7,374 nucleotides of DNA from Candidatus Hydrogenedentota bacterium (GCA_023145975.1 JAGLCZ010000391.1:1-7374); one strand, 5' to 3'. Counted from the first letter of the stretch, positions 1 through 7,251 are shown. A program made the numbers and translations. The notes: generated from the sequence alone by a model not told the origin.

Positions 1-10
1 TGGAGACTAT

Positions 11-25
11 CAGAAGCCTTGTCAG
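11..25 (+). repeat. 15-bp direct repeat, left copy
   Basis: The sequence CAGAAGCCTTGTCAG is repeated without mismatch and in the same orientation at 7350-7364. The flanking bases differ at once (t before and gatag after here; a before and tgtat after at the right copy), so the match is exactly 15 bp. The two copies bracket all four genes. It could be a core attachment site, a scar of recombination, or a dispersed short repeat; no recombinase gene is present to decide. Confidence 0.8.
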
Positions 26-67
26 GATAGTGTAAGATAGTTTCTGTAAAAAAGATTAGACAATATA

Positions 68-129
68 GGTCATCGTTTGTTCCAATACTGGTGATCACAA
101 ACCCAACAGAAAGGAATGAGACGATGACC
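68..129. repeat. Inverted repeat over a short plus-strand ORF start
   Basis: GGTCATCGT (68-76) and its exact reverse complement ACGATGACC (121-129) form a 9-bp stem. Inside it, GTTTGT (75-80) and ACAAAC (97-102) offer an alternative 6-bp stem, and GTGATCAC (91-98) is a perfect palindrome. On the plus strand the right arm covers an ATG at 124, preceded by a GAAAGGA sequence. An inverted repeat that hides a start codon is a known way for some insertion sequences (IS10, IS50) to block transposase translation from read-through transcripts. Applying that here is inference; the structure could equally be a weak bidirectional terminator. Confidence 0.5.
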
Positions 130-183
130 AGAAACAAGTGTAGTGGATATTTGGATGAAATTCAAGAAAATGAAAATAACTGA
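124..183 (+). other. 19-codon ORF, possible remnant of a broken gene
   Basis: An ATG at 124 with a fair Shine-Dalgarno (GAAAGGA, about 7 nt upstream) opens a frame of 19 codons beginning MTRNKCSGYLDE and ending at TGA 181-183. In another frame an ATG at 155 runs 29 codons (ending in ILLSIFAATI) to a stop at 242-244, overlapping the end of the opposite gene. The pair could be the start of one gene interrupted by a frameshift, for example a decayed transposase, but neither piece is long enough to recognise. It could also be chance. Confidence 0.15.
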
Positions 184-236
184 AAAGACAACGTGTGGTC
201 AAATCGCTGAAATTCTGTTGTCTATATTTGCTGCAA

Positions 237-869
237 CTATCTAGATTTCATCTCTGCGACGGTTGTAATTTTTTTCTGATTGAGGTTACGAATGATGGCG
301 ACGGCTTCTTTCAGGTCGTTGTTAAATTTGGTGGCAAGCAGTTTTTCCGCATCTGCGAATTCACCCAGCTCGCGAAGCGCTTCTGCTTTCATGATACGGT
401 CGTTGCCGGTTTTTTCTTTAAGCAGGGTCACTAAAGCCCGCAGGTTCTCGATCTCGAAGGAATCGAGCGGTTTCTCCTGGTCTGATTCACGACGGGAATC
501 GTTGCCTACCCACCAGGCGCAGATTCGCACGTAACGCTGCTTTTTCTTTCCTCTCATACCACCCGCAAGGAAAGTCTTGTAGTCTTCCTGTGTCGGTGTC
601 AATGCAGTACGTACGGCCTTGTACCAGTCCTTTGCAAACTCTTCTGACGGTTGGGGGATTATTCTCTCCTCTGTCTTTTCATCAAGCCAGACGAGGGCGC
701 TGCAGTGCTCACATTTGACGAGCCAGGCTTGGTCAGGAAGCATAGGAGCATCCATCTTGCCATCCGTCCAGAAACGGGCACCGAAGGTATTCCCGGATGC
801 GAGGGTGTTCTGCTCGATGAGATTGCTGCATACGGGACATTCGTGAATTATGACTGGACCTGGAAGCAT
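237..869 (-). CDS. Zinc-ribbon protein of unknown function (210 aa)
   Basis: The N-terminal third holds two CxxC pairs, C11/C14 (CPVC) and C53/C56 (CEHC), spaced as in a zinc ribbon. Between them lies a distinctive conserved-looking block, GNTFGARFWTDGK (26-38) followed by APMLP (41-45), which I remember from small bacterial hypothetical proteins of this layout. The middle has an aromatic, basic segment (RYVRICAWWVGND, 112-124), and residues 137-200 are predicted helical with a TPR-like rhythm (KAEALRELGEFADAEKLL). There is no signal peptide or membrane segment, so it should be cytoplasmic. The chosen ATG has AGAAGGA 9 nt upstream. It lies 105 bp after the helicase gene behind its own promoter-like sequence, so it is probably transcribed separately as well as by read-through. 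Whether it takes part in the defence-like operon is unknown; zinc-ribbon and repeat domains suggest a binding or scaffold role only in a general way. Confidence 0.85.
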   Translation of the reverse strand: MLPGPVIIHECPVCSNLIEQNTLASGNTFGARFWTDGKMDAPMLPDQAWLVKCEHCSALVWLDEKTEERIIPQPSEEFAKDWYKAVRTALTPTQEDYKTFLAGGMRGKKKQRYVRICAWWVGNDSRRESDQEKPLDSFEIENLRALVTLLKEKTGNDRIMKAEALRELGEFADAEKLLATKFNNDLKEAVAIIRNLNQKKITTVAEMKSR

Positions 870-932
870 ATCTCATTTTCCTTCTGATGGGCTACAGTTT
901 AGTGCGGTTTTGTTTACAGCATCTATTTTATG

Positions 933-961
933 AAGATAGTATCATACAATTGGGTTTTCAA
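933..961 (-). promoter_or_regulatory. Candidate sigma70 promoter for the zinc-ribbon gene
   Basis: On the minus strand a -35 TTGAAA (956-961) is followed after 17 bp by a -10 TATCTT (933-938). They match the consensus at 5 of 6 and 4 of 6 positions. Transcription would start near 926, giving a leader of roughly 57 nt before the ATG at 869. It lies entirely in the 105-bp gap (870-974) after the helicase stop. No terminator is visible in the gap, so the gene may also be reached from the upstream operon. Confidence 0.45.
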
Positions 962-974
962 AGGGCTGGCTCCA

Positions 975-3900
975 TCATCCCGGTGGTTCCAGAGTTATGC
1001 GCCAGGCATCGAGGTTGGGGTGGTTCGGGTTTTCCTCTGCTTTGTCGGCAAGGTAATGCAGTAGATCTTCCTGTCGCGGCTGGCCGAATACCAGCCGGTA
1101 TATGGCAAGCATCTTTTTCAGACGTTCAAATTGGCCTTCCTCACGGCTAAAAGGCAATATGGGTACATGACGTTCTATTTTTGCGCCACCTTTCACCTCA
1201 AAAATCCAATAGGGAACCAGATCGTTAGTGTCAGTTGAACGATCCCTCTTTGCCAGTTCAAACATACAGTGCCAGGGATCACCCTTATCGTCCCAGTGAT
1301 CGTGCAGTGCCTTCAGACCGTACGCTTTTGCTATGTTTTTGCGAATGGCATGTCCCTTATATCTGTGTATTCGCCCTTCGCGCTGTTCCAGGTCAACAGG
1401 ATTTTTGGGCAGATTCCAGTGGGTAACGGCATGGCACCAAGTATGAAAATCCAATCCTTCCTGTCCGACTGAGGTTGAGGCAAGTACAAAGGGTCTGAAG
1501 GGGGAGTTAAATGCCTTAAGTACTACATCAGCCCGTCTAACCGATGAATCCTCCTGTTCCTTGAGATCCCCGAAACGCAATGCAAAACGACAGCGTGAAG
1601 TATAACTGGTGAATCTAAGTTTCTGTTTATTTCGTTGTACGCGAACTTCATCCAGATGAAGCAGTGCCGTTCGGATAGAGAGAGATTCTCCCAAAGCGGT
1701 CCCTATTTTATTAACCAGGTTTGTTTCTGATTTATCTTTCATCCCCAGAGATTCCAAAAGGCAGTGTACCTGTTCGTCCAGCAAAGACTGAATATTGCCT
1801 TCCATGCAATGATTAAGGGCCAGTTGCCAATAGGGGGTGTGCTGATCTTTTCCCTGCAACAGCGCAATAGTTTCAGGGATGTTAAACAGGGTTCTGAATC
1901 CTTCAGAAGTAGTTACTGCCGCGGTGAGTAATTCAGAGGTGTCCCAGGAGAGGCCGGGTGCCAGACGTTTCAGAGCGCGTAGTGTACAGGTGCCCGGACC
2001 GGCAACAGCCATCAAAGAAACAATCTGTATCAGGTCTTCTGGAGGACGCCCCAAAGGTGGGTTAAACTCATTTTCCATGGCCCGGGAAAAGTTTTCCAGG
2101 TGTTCCCGGAACCGAAGTCCGCGATCGTTGTCCCCATCCATGGATAGGGAAGGCCATCCCTCGTTTTTGCTGTCCATCCAGAACAGTGCTTTCTCGAATG
2201 TCTTTCCATCCAGAAGTGCCGGGACTGCCCAATACCAGCGTTGGTCTAACAGTCCCCCCTTGGGGGCTTTTTTTGTCAATTCATACACCAGAGGCGTAAT
2301 GATTTCCTCTACTTTTTCAAGCATTAAGCCAGTTGAAACAGGGGCACTATTTCCGTTGGACAGAGCAATCCGAAGCGGATCAACACAGGACGCCAGGGTT
2401 GGACTTGGATACATAAGCAACAGTACCGGCATCCCGGTAAAACGGTCTTTTTTTCCTCTGGAAAAGCGCAGCAGAGGACGCATTTTTTTGGAAAGTCGGT
2501 CATGTCGGATTTTACGTACATTTTGGTGGTACATGGAAAACATACGTCTTTCCGCTTCATAAGAACACAGGGCAGCAATTGCGTCGGGTACGGCGGCCCA
2601 GGCTGAAAATATCAGGGATTTCGTTGCATCCTGTACTTCCTCATAGTCACCTCCCGGCTGGCTATAGGGTAATGATGGGGGGAGCCAGAGAATTTTCCAA
2701 AGGCCCTTATCCAGAGTTTTTTCAAAAAGGTGGCGCATTCGTGGGTTCGCCGGTGTGATTTTCTTATAGTTTTGGATATCTATTTTCCGGAGCATACGAT
2801 GCGAATGTTTTGAGACTGTCTTTGAAAGTTCCGGGTTGTTTTTTTTGCCGTGTTTTTCTACTTTGGTGCGGAACTCATATCGTTTAAGAAAATTTATCAG
2901 GTAAGGAGTGGACTTCCAGTATTCAACGATATCTCTTGCGCCGACGTGTGCCGCGACACTGTCTGCAAAGGCAGCCTCATGCAGATCTTCCTCCACCAGT
3001 TCCGGCTTGACAAGTATTTCCTGTAGCATGGAATCCTGGGCCCGGGTCATACGTACCCGTTCTGTCCGACACATAACCTGTAGCAGTTTTTCCTGTAGTG
3101 AATTCCGAACCCGGGTTGCATTCCCTTCTTCATTTTCGCCAAAAGAATATAGTGCCGATCTAAAGACTTGGAGTTCCCTGCGAACTTGAGCAACGACCTC
3201 GTCAGAGTCATAGAGGAAACGCAGCGTATCCAGGAAATCCTTATGGTGGTCATCTTCCTGTTCATAATCAAGGGAAAGCATCTTGTAGGGCGTGGCAGAT
3301 AATAGTAATGTCTTAACGCCCGGATAGTTGAAAAGTTTTTGTGCAATACGGGCTTCTGGATTGTTTTCATCCAGAAGATTTCTGAAGCGCTGAAATTCAT
3401 CCAGGATAACCAGGTCCGGCTCCAACTCAACAACACTTATCTCGGCAAGTCGTAACCGCAACTCTGATACGAGATATAGCCGGTCCGGATCATTCATTAG
3501 AATGCGGTGCTTTGATCTTTTGCAAAAATTTTCCAGTATGTGGTAAAACTTCCGATCTCTTTTAATGCTGCGTGCATATTCTTTGGCAATTTTCGGATCA
3601 ATATTTTCTGGAGGGTATTTTAGTTTTTTCTTCCAATTGTCTTTTGAAACTGTACACTGTAACAAATATCTTAACCCGGACAGTTGTAAGGGTAGTCTGT
3701 CTTTCAATAGATGGTAAATCAAGGCGCGTTCATTGGAATGGCCCTGTCGGGATTTTGGATCGAAACTTGTGCCTGGTGTCAGGCTCACATAATTAATTTT
3801 GTTTTTGCGTATATCAGCAAGTTGCATCGGCAACATAGTAAGACGGGTTGGACGTACAAACTCCTGCACACCGGATACGTTTAACCGGTTAATATTTTGG

Positions 3901-4154
3901 GAAGCAATGCTTATATTAGAGCAGATATAAACAATGTCTACGCGAATCCCCTGGGCTTTTAGGTGTTCTATTGCCTTGGCAATAATTCCTTTCGCGACCA
4001 AAGTCTTACCCAGGCCAACTTCGTCAGCCACCAGAAAACGGTCTATAGGATTTTGGTCTTCATAAAATCGGCGAAAAACGTAGTCTACAGTTTTACGCTG
4101 AAAGTCTTTTAGCCCTGCCATAACCTTCTCTGTATCGTTATGTTTGTCGCTCAT
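975..4154 (-). CDS. SNF2-like superfamily 2 helicase/translocase (1059 aa)
   Basis: This is an ATP-driven nucleic-acid motor. RecA lobe 1 shows a Q-like entry (LKDFQRKTVDYV, 15-26), Walker A ADEVGLGKT (43-51, K50), motif Ia near YICSNISIASQN (76-87), Walker B/DEAH-box variant LDEFQ (251-255) and motif III LLLSATPYK (283-291). A CRTER block follows at 362-366. RecA lobe 2 begins with motif IV KSLIFSAW (512-518), then has an unusual insertion of about 300 residues before motif V STSVGQEGLDFH (893-904) and motif VI QREGRIHR (924-931) with its arginine fingers. All catalytic residues look intact. The length is large for a plain SF2 enzyme because of the lobe-2 insertion and an extra stretch of about 220 residues between motif III and motif IV. 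No nuclease or methyltransferase motif is evident within it. The ATG overlaps the stop of the PLD gene (ATGA) and has AAGGGG 8 nt upstream, implying translational coupling. It is the likely motor of the system; DNA versus RNA as substrate cannot be read from the sequence. Confidence 0.93.
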   Translation of the reverse strand: MSDKHNDTEKVMAGLKDFQRKTVDYVFRRFYEDQNPIDRFLVADEVGLGKTLVAKGIIAKAIEHLKAQGIRVDIVYICSNISIASQNINRLNVSGVQEFVRPTRLTMLPMQLADIRKNKINYVSLTPGTSFDPKSRQGHSNERALIYHLLKDRLPLQLSGLRYLLQCTVSKDNWKKKLKYPPENIDPKIAKEYARSIKRDRKFYHILENFCKRSKHRILMNDPDRLYLVSELRLRLAEISVVELEPDLVILDEFQRFRNLLDENNPEARIAQKLFNYPGVKTLLLSATPYKMLSLDYEQEDDHHKDFLDTLRFLYDSDEVVAQVRRELQVFRSALYSFGENEEGNATRVRNSLQEKLLQVMCRTERVRMTRAQDSMLQEILVKPELVEEDLHEAAFADSVAAHVGARDIVEYWKSTPYLINFLKRYEFRTKVEKHGKKNNPELSKTVSKHSHRMLRKIDIQNYKKITPANPRMRHLFEKTLDKGLWKILWLPPSLPYSQPGGDYEEVQDATKSLIFSAWAAVPDAIAALCSYEAERRMFSMYHQNVRKIRHDRLSKKMRPLLRFSRGKKDRFTGMPVLLLMYPSPTLASCVDPLRIALSNGNSAPVSTGLMLEKVEEIITPLVYELTKKAPKGGLLDQRWYWAVPALLDGKTFEKALFWMDSKNEGWPSLSMDGDNDRGLRFREHLENFSRAMENEFNPPLGRPPEDLIQIVSLMAVAGPGTCTLRALKRLAPGLSWDTSELLTAAVTTSEGFRTLFNIPETIALLQGKDQHTPYWQLALNHCMEGNIQSLLDEQVHCLLESLGMKDKSETNLVNKIGTALGESLSIRTALLHLDEVRVQRNKQKLRFTSYTSRCRFALRFGDLKEQEDSSVRRADVVLKAFNSPFRPFVLASTSVGQEGLDFHTWCHAVTHWNLPKNPVDLEQREGRIHRYKGHAIRKNIAKAYGLKALHDHWDDKGDPWHCMFELAKRDRSTDTNDLVPYWIFEVKGGAKIERHVPILPFSREEGQFERLKKMLAIYRLVFGQPRQEDLLHYLADKAEENPNHPNLDAWRITLEPPG

Positions 4155-5947
4155 TTGTTTTTCCCCTTATGTGCCCTGTCAAATACTTTCCACAGTTCAA
4201 GGAATTCCTTTGGAACAATATCACCTTCCATTCCTCTTGACATTAATCGGTCAACAACGTCCTGTACACTGGAAATCTTCTCAGGATGCCGGCTGAAAGC
4301 CCTGACCATTTCTTCCAGCAGTGGTGTGGATCGGTTGTCCATGCGCCAGGCTGCTTTGCTGTCTGTACTACCGGTCTGAACCGTTCCAAAGATACCGTCC
4401 ATATCCTCACCCAGAAGCAGGAGGATATACCGCAGGAAATCATTACGGTTTTTCACTATCAATTTGAAGATGGCATCATCCCTGTCTGAAGGAAGGCCTT
4501 CAATCGGAAGATTCAATACCAACCGTGTTTTTTGGTGCAGGATTTCTTCCGTAAGTTCAAAGGCGATGAGACTGGTAACCGACTCCGTTGCATATTTGCC
4601 AATATCTACAGTAGCAGACAGGAACAATTCCTGTATATCTACCGCATGTTCATCGGATACAGTGATAGGCCAGGCCTTGACTTGGCTGATTCCGTGGAGG
4701 TTTACGATATTTTTGGCGACAAGGTGTAAATCCCAGGTATCTCCGTTTCGTGTGCACTGGATGCTTAAACCGGATTCGGAAAGTATTCTTTTTGCGCCGT
4801 CCAGTGTCTTTTGTGCTTCCATTTCTTTTTTATCTTCAATAGATATTTTTTCAGGTGGGTCATATTTTGATAAAAGTGGACCAAGACTTTCTTCGGAAAG
4901 AAAATTGTTTATACTACCGACACGATTCTTTTTTCCTGTCAGTTCCACCAGCAGTTCAATATTGTTTCCCCTGAAAATAGCCGCAGTAGTGGCGTTTGCA
5001 GAACCTAAATAAATACGTGCCGTACTGCCTTCTTCGCATATGTACACTTTGGCATGTAACCCGACTGTATCCCGGTGCTCCGGTTCCTCACCATCTTCGG
5101 TCTCGGCGGCATCATCCAGAACATACCAGTCTTCGCAACACTTAAAGGTTGTGCGGTTAAGTGCATTCAGTTCTTCCGGCCGGGAGATAATGGCAACAAT
5201 AGTATCTGTATTTTCGTACAGATGCTCAACTGCCTTGTCGGAAATAAAGGGAGATATTATTACCATACGTTTGGACCATGCGGGTGTCCAGGCTTTGTTG
5301 GTCATCCCGAGAATATGAAATCCTATTTCTTCGAAACCTTCCGGCAGTTCCCACTGTGTTTTTCTGACTTCTTCAGCAAGGAATCTTGCCTGTTGTCGTT
5401 TTTCGCAGGAGACATGCGTTGTGGCAAGATCGGGAAGGTTTTTCAAAAAGATACTCAATGGATGGTTGGTAGCGATATTTCTACCGCTTACGGTTCCTTC
5501 GAGTTGCAGGGATATGTCCCACGAGCGGTCAAAGGTAATATTCCGGGACAAAACAAGCAGCCGGATCAGGGCCGGTTCATCCCTATCAGGTTGTACAAAC
5601 CGTAACACCCAGACCTTGGGATGAAACACGCCGCCCCGGGGTGCTTTCACAGGGGTCACCATTTTTTCCAACAGCCCAAAAAGTACATTACTTCCGGAAG
5701 GGACTTTCATGCCTGCATGGTCCGCATAAACGCTGAAGCACCCTGAAAGGCGTCGTAGTGATTCAAGCAGCTTGATAGGGTCGGCTTCCTTTGCAGCAGT
5801 ACTTTCCCCTAACGCGATATGGGTCGGCAGTGAAAGCAGCGCGGCTGGGTCAAGGGAATAGGTGGTTGCCAGTGCCTGGTCAAAAATGTACCCCGGCGGT
5901 GGTGTTACGGCATTGGTATACATACTGCGGACATCAGGATTCAGCAT
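4151..5947 (-). CDS. Phospholipase D-like (HKD) protein, probable nuclease (598 aa)
   Basis: The protein carries two PLD-type half-sites, as needed for one active site. The first is H109-P-K111 with LSRNITFDRSWD (133-144), giving a conserved-type N136 and an acidic D140/D144. The second, more typical, is LHAKVY (297-302; H298, K300) with LGSANAT (314-320; S316, N318) and E331 in NIELLVEL. The aspartate of the classic HxK(x4)D signature is missing from both, being R116 in the first and E305 in the second. This resembles nuclease members of the superfamily (BfiI/NgoFVII-type, DISARM DrmC) more than lipases. There is no signal peptide or membrane helix, which also argues for a cytoplasmic nuclease. 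The C-terminal half (about 340-598) is unassigned. The start overlaps the DUF6361 gene by 14 bp and has AAAAAGGG 5 nt upstream; the stop overlaps the helicase start by 4 bp. Expected role: cutting the nucleic acid engaged by the helicase. Nuclease rather than lipase activity is inference. Confidence 0.88.
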   Translation of the reverse strand: MLNPDVRSMYTNAVTPPPGYIFDQALATTYSLDPAALLSLPTHIALGESTAAKEADPIKLLESLRRLSGCFSVYADHAGMKVPSGSNVLFGLLEKMVTPVKAPRGGVFHPKVWVLRFVQPDRDEPALIRLLVLSRNITFDRSWDISLQLEGTVSGRNIATNHPLSIFLKNLPDLATTHVSCEKRQQARFLAEEVRKTQWELPEGFEEIGFHILGMTNKAWTPAWSKRMVIISPFISDKAVEHLYENTDTIVAIISRPEELNALNRTTFKCCEDWYVLDDAAETEDGEEPEHRDTVGLHAKVYICEEGSTARIYLGSANATTAAIFRGNNIELLVELTGKKNRVGSINNFLSEESLGPLLSKYDPPEKISIEDKKEMEAQKTLDGAKRILSESGLSIQCTRNGDTWDLHLVAKNIVNLHGISQVKAWPITVSDEHAVDIQELFLSATVDIGKYATESVTSLIAFELTEEILHQKTRLVLNLPIEGLPSDRDDAIFKLIVKNRNDFLRYILLLLGEDMDGIFGTVQTGSTDSKAAWRMDNRSTPLLEEMVRAFSRHPEKISSVQDVVDRLMSRGMEGDIVPKEFLELWKVFDRAHKGKNK

Positions 5948-7154
5948 GGTTTCCCTTTTTCAGTCCTGCATACAAATCTGCAAGCAATATCTGTACTCCC
6001 GACCATCGGTAAGATAATTGTCTCGTACCTGCCTCTCCACTCCACTGGTCACGGGCACGTGCATTTACAAAACGGGAACGCGCTCCTTTGAGTTGCTTCT
6101 CCCGATTTTCTACCATCCGCCGGCTTTCCTTATCGTTTAGTACCCTACCACGGGTAGCAACCACGCGACTATGCCATGCCTGTACAAAAGTCCGTGTTTG
6201 ACGCGTAATGGTGTGTCCGCGCCCTTCGGTTATTTCCCACAGTCCTTTCAGGGGGAGAGCAGCTGGATGACACGCTTTAAACCGTGAACGCCAATCCTCA
6301 AGATTTTTACGGTGTGTGACCACCAGTTCTTTCCGGTCTGCCAGCTCTGCCAGCATAAGGTTATAGAGGAAAGCAGCACCGTGCATGAGTGTTGAAAAGA
6401 ATTTGCCATAATCCAGCAGTTGCCGCTGCTCCTTGCTAAAGCGTTTATAGTCGGGGTGTTCCCATGGAAATGCACAATCCACAGGCTTACTTTTCAATGC
6501 CAGCCAGGTCAGCAGACTGTCCCCCTGGGACAACCGTAACCGGTCCAACAGGAAACGGGCCTCTTCAACCTCCAAGTCAAAACTGAGTTTTTTTATTTTT
6601 CCGGGGAATCCTTTGGGCGGTGGCGGGACTTTCGTATGCCAGGTATGGGTTTGAACCAGTGTATCCGCATCGTCTTCCAGGCAGTCCCGCGTCAGGTTAC
6701 GGCGACGGTAGATGTCGTCTATATGACGATGGTATTCCTGTTGGGAACAGTTGATTTGACGGATGCCCCAGGCACCCAGTCCGCTCCAATAAACAGAACT
6801 GGGGAGTCGTTTAAGATTGTTCCCTGCCATCTTGCCGAAAACACCCCCATTGTCTTCATTCTCCAGTAGTGGTGCCACAAGGTCCATTTCTATTCGGCGT
6901 GCCTTGGCGGAAAATTTTTCCGTGGGTATCTTCTTTTTTTCCAGGTTCGTGTATGTCCATGGTATAAAAAGCATATAGCGCAGCCGGGTCTGGATGGTGT
7001 TGGTACCGGGAAACAGGGCATCAGAAAAAGAATCGCGGAGGGCACCCAAACCCAATTCATCCCGGCTCTCCTTTTCCTGAAAGAGGGAAAGAATGCGTAG
7101 TGTCCGCTCCCGTGCAGCAGGATCGTGATCTATCCAGGTGATGGTCGAAGTCAT
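5934..7154 (-). CDS. DUF6361 family protein (406 aa)
   Basis: I recognise this family from its N-terminus: a TWIDHD start (6-11), then the hallmark block RDELGLGALRDSFSDALFPG (31-50) and TIQTRLRYMLFIPW (53-66). A second characteristic block is SSVYWSGLGAWGIR (118-131 region). The mid-region has FLLDRLRLSQGDSLLTWL and a tryptophan-rich, aromatic character, and the C-terminal 80 residues are strongly basic (repeated Arg/Lys, helical) ending in YRWSGVQILLADLYAGL (382-398). The length fits what I recall of the family. No catalytic motif, signal peptide or transmembrane segment is evident, and the biochemical function is unknown. It is the first gene of the operon, behind a good promoter, with AAGGGGG 6 nt before the ATG. 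Its tight overlap with a PLD-type protein and a helicase suggests a structural, sensing or target-binding subunit. The basic tail could contact nucleic acid, but that is inference. Confidence 0.87.
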   Translation of the reverse strand: MTSTITWIDHDPAARERTLRILSLFQEKESRDELGLGALRDSFSDALFPGTNTIQTRLRYMLFIPWTYTNLEKKKIPTEKFSAKARRIEMDLVAPLLENEDNGGVFGKMAGNNLKRLPSSVYWSGLGAWGIRQINCSQQEYHRHIDDIYRRRNLTRDCLEDDADTLVQTHTWHTKVPPPPKGFPGKIKKLSFDLEVEEARFLLDRLRLSQGDSLLTWLALKSKPVDCAFPWEHPDYKRFSKEQRQLLDYGKFFSTLMHGAAFLYNLMLAELADRKELVVTHRKNLEDWRSRFKACHPAALPLKGLWEITEGRGHTITRQTRTFVQAWHSRVVATRGRVLNDKESRRMVENREKQLKGARSRFVNARARDQWSGEAGTRQLSYRWSGVQILLADLYAGLKKGNHAES

Positions 7155-7232
7155 GCCCCACCCCCTTCACTTTGATAGAGATCCTGCAGGCAGGAAAAAC
7201 ATGAAATATGAGTTCCCCCAAAACAATCAACA

Positions 7233-7243
7233 GCCATTATGGC
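7233..7243. promoter_or_regulatory. 11-bp palindrome in the leader
   Basis: GCCAT-T-ATGGC is a perfect odd-centred inverted repeat located about 80 bp upstream of the first start codon and only 8 bp from the larger palindrome at 7252-7265. It could be a second operator half or a coincidence. Confidence 0.25.
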
Positions 7244-7251
7244 CCCCTTTT

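Larger units (their letters stand above)
1..236. other. AT-rich left flank without a convincing gene
   Basis: This stretch lies downstream of the last minus-strand gene, whose TAG stop is at 237-239. It is visibly richer in A and T than the genes. It contains one arm of the 15-bp direct repeat (11-25), the hexamer gatagt twice at 26-31 and 36-41, the reverse complement actatc at 6-11, an inverted repeat at 68-129, and a 19-codon plus-strand ORF. I see no clear intrinsic terminator for the operon: the inverted repeat would form a hairpin in the minus-strand transcript, but the nearest U-run (six A on the plus strand, 48-53) is about 14 nt past the stem. The mixture of short repeats and a broken-looking ORF resembles the eroded end of an insertion sequence, but I cannot name a family. 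Confidence 0.5.

Noticed and set aside
68..129. Intrinsic terminator for the operon
   Set aside because: The hairpin is possible on the minus-strand transcript, but the stem is AT-mixed, the loop is large and the U-run is about 14 nt beyond it, so the canonical form is missing.
1879..2562. A 227-codon open frame on the plus strand
   Set aside because: It lies wholly opposite the helicase gene, has a serine/arginine-rich composition typical of antisense frames, shows no recognisable domain, and the helicase on the other strand has all its motifs.
3047..3436. A 129-codon minus-strand frame inside the helicase gene
   Set aside because: It is a shifted reading of the Walker B/motif III region; the in-frame helicase continues without break, so this is not a frameshifted gene.
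4464..5605. Plus-strand open frames of up to 182 codons opposite the PLD gene
   Set aside because: They are antisense to a protein with clear HKD motifs, have shadow-like composition and lack convincing ribosome binding sites.
975..7154. Classical DISARM locus
   Set aside because: A helicase and a PLD protein are present, but DrmB (DUF1998) and a methyltransferase are absent, the PLD protein is far longer than DrmC as I know it, and DUF6361 is not a DISARM component I know of.
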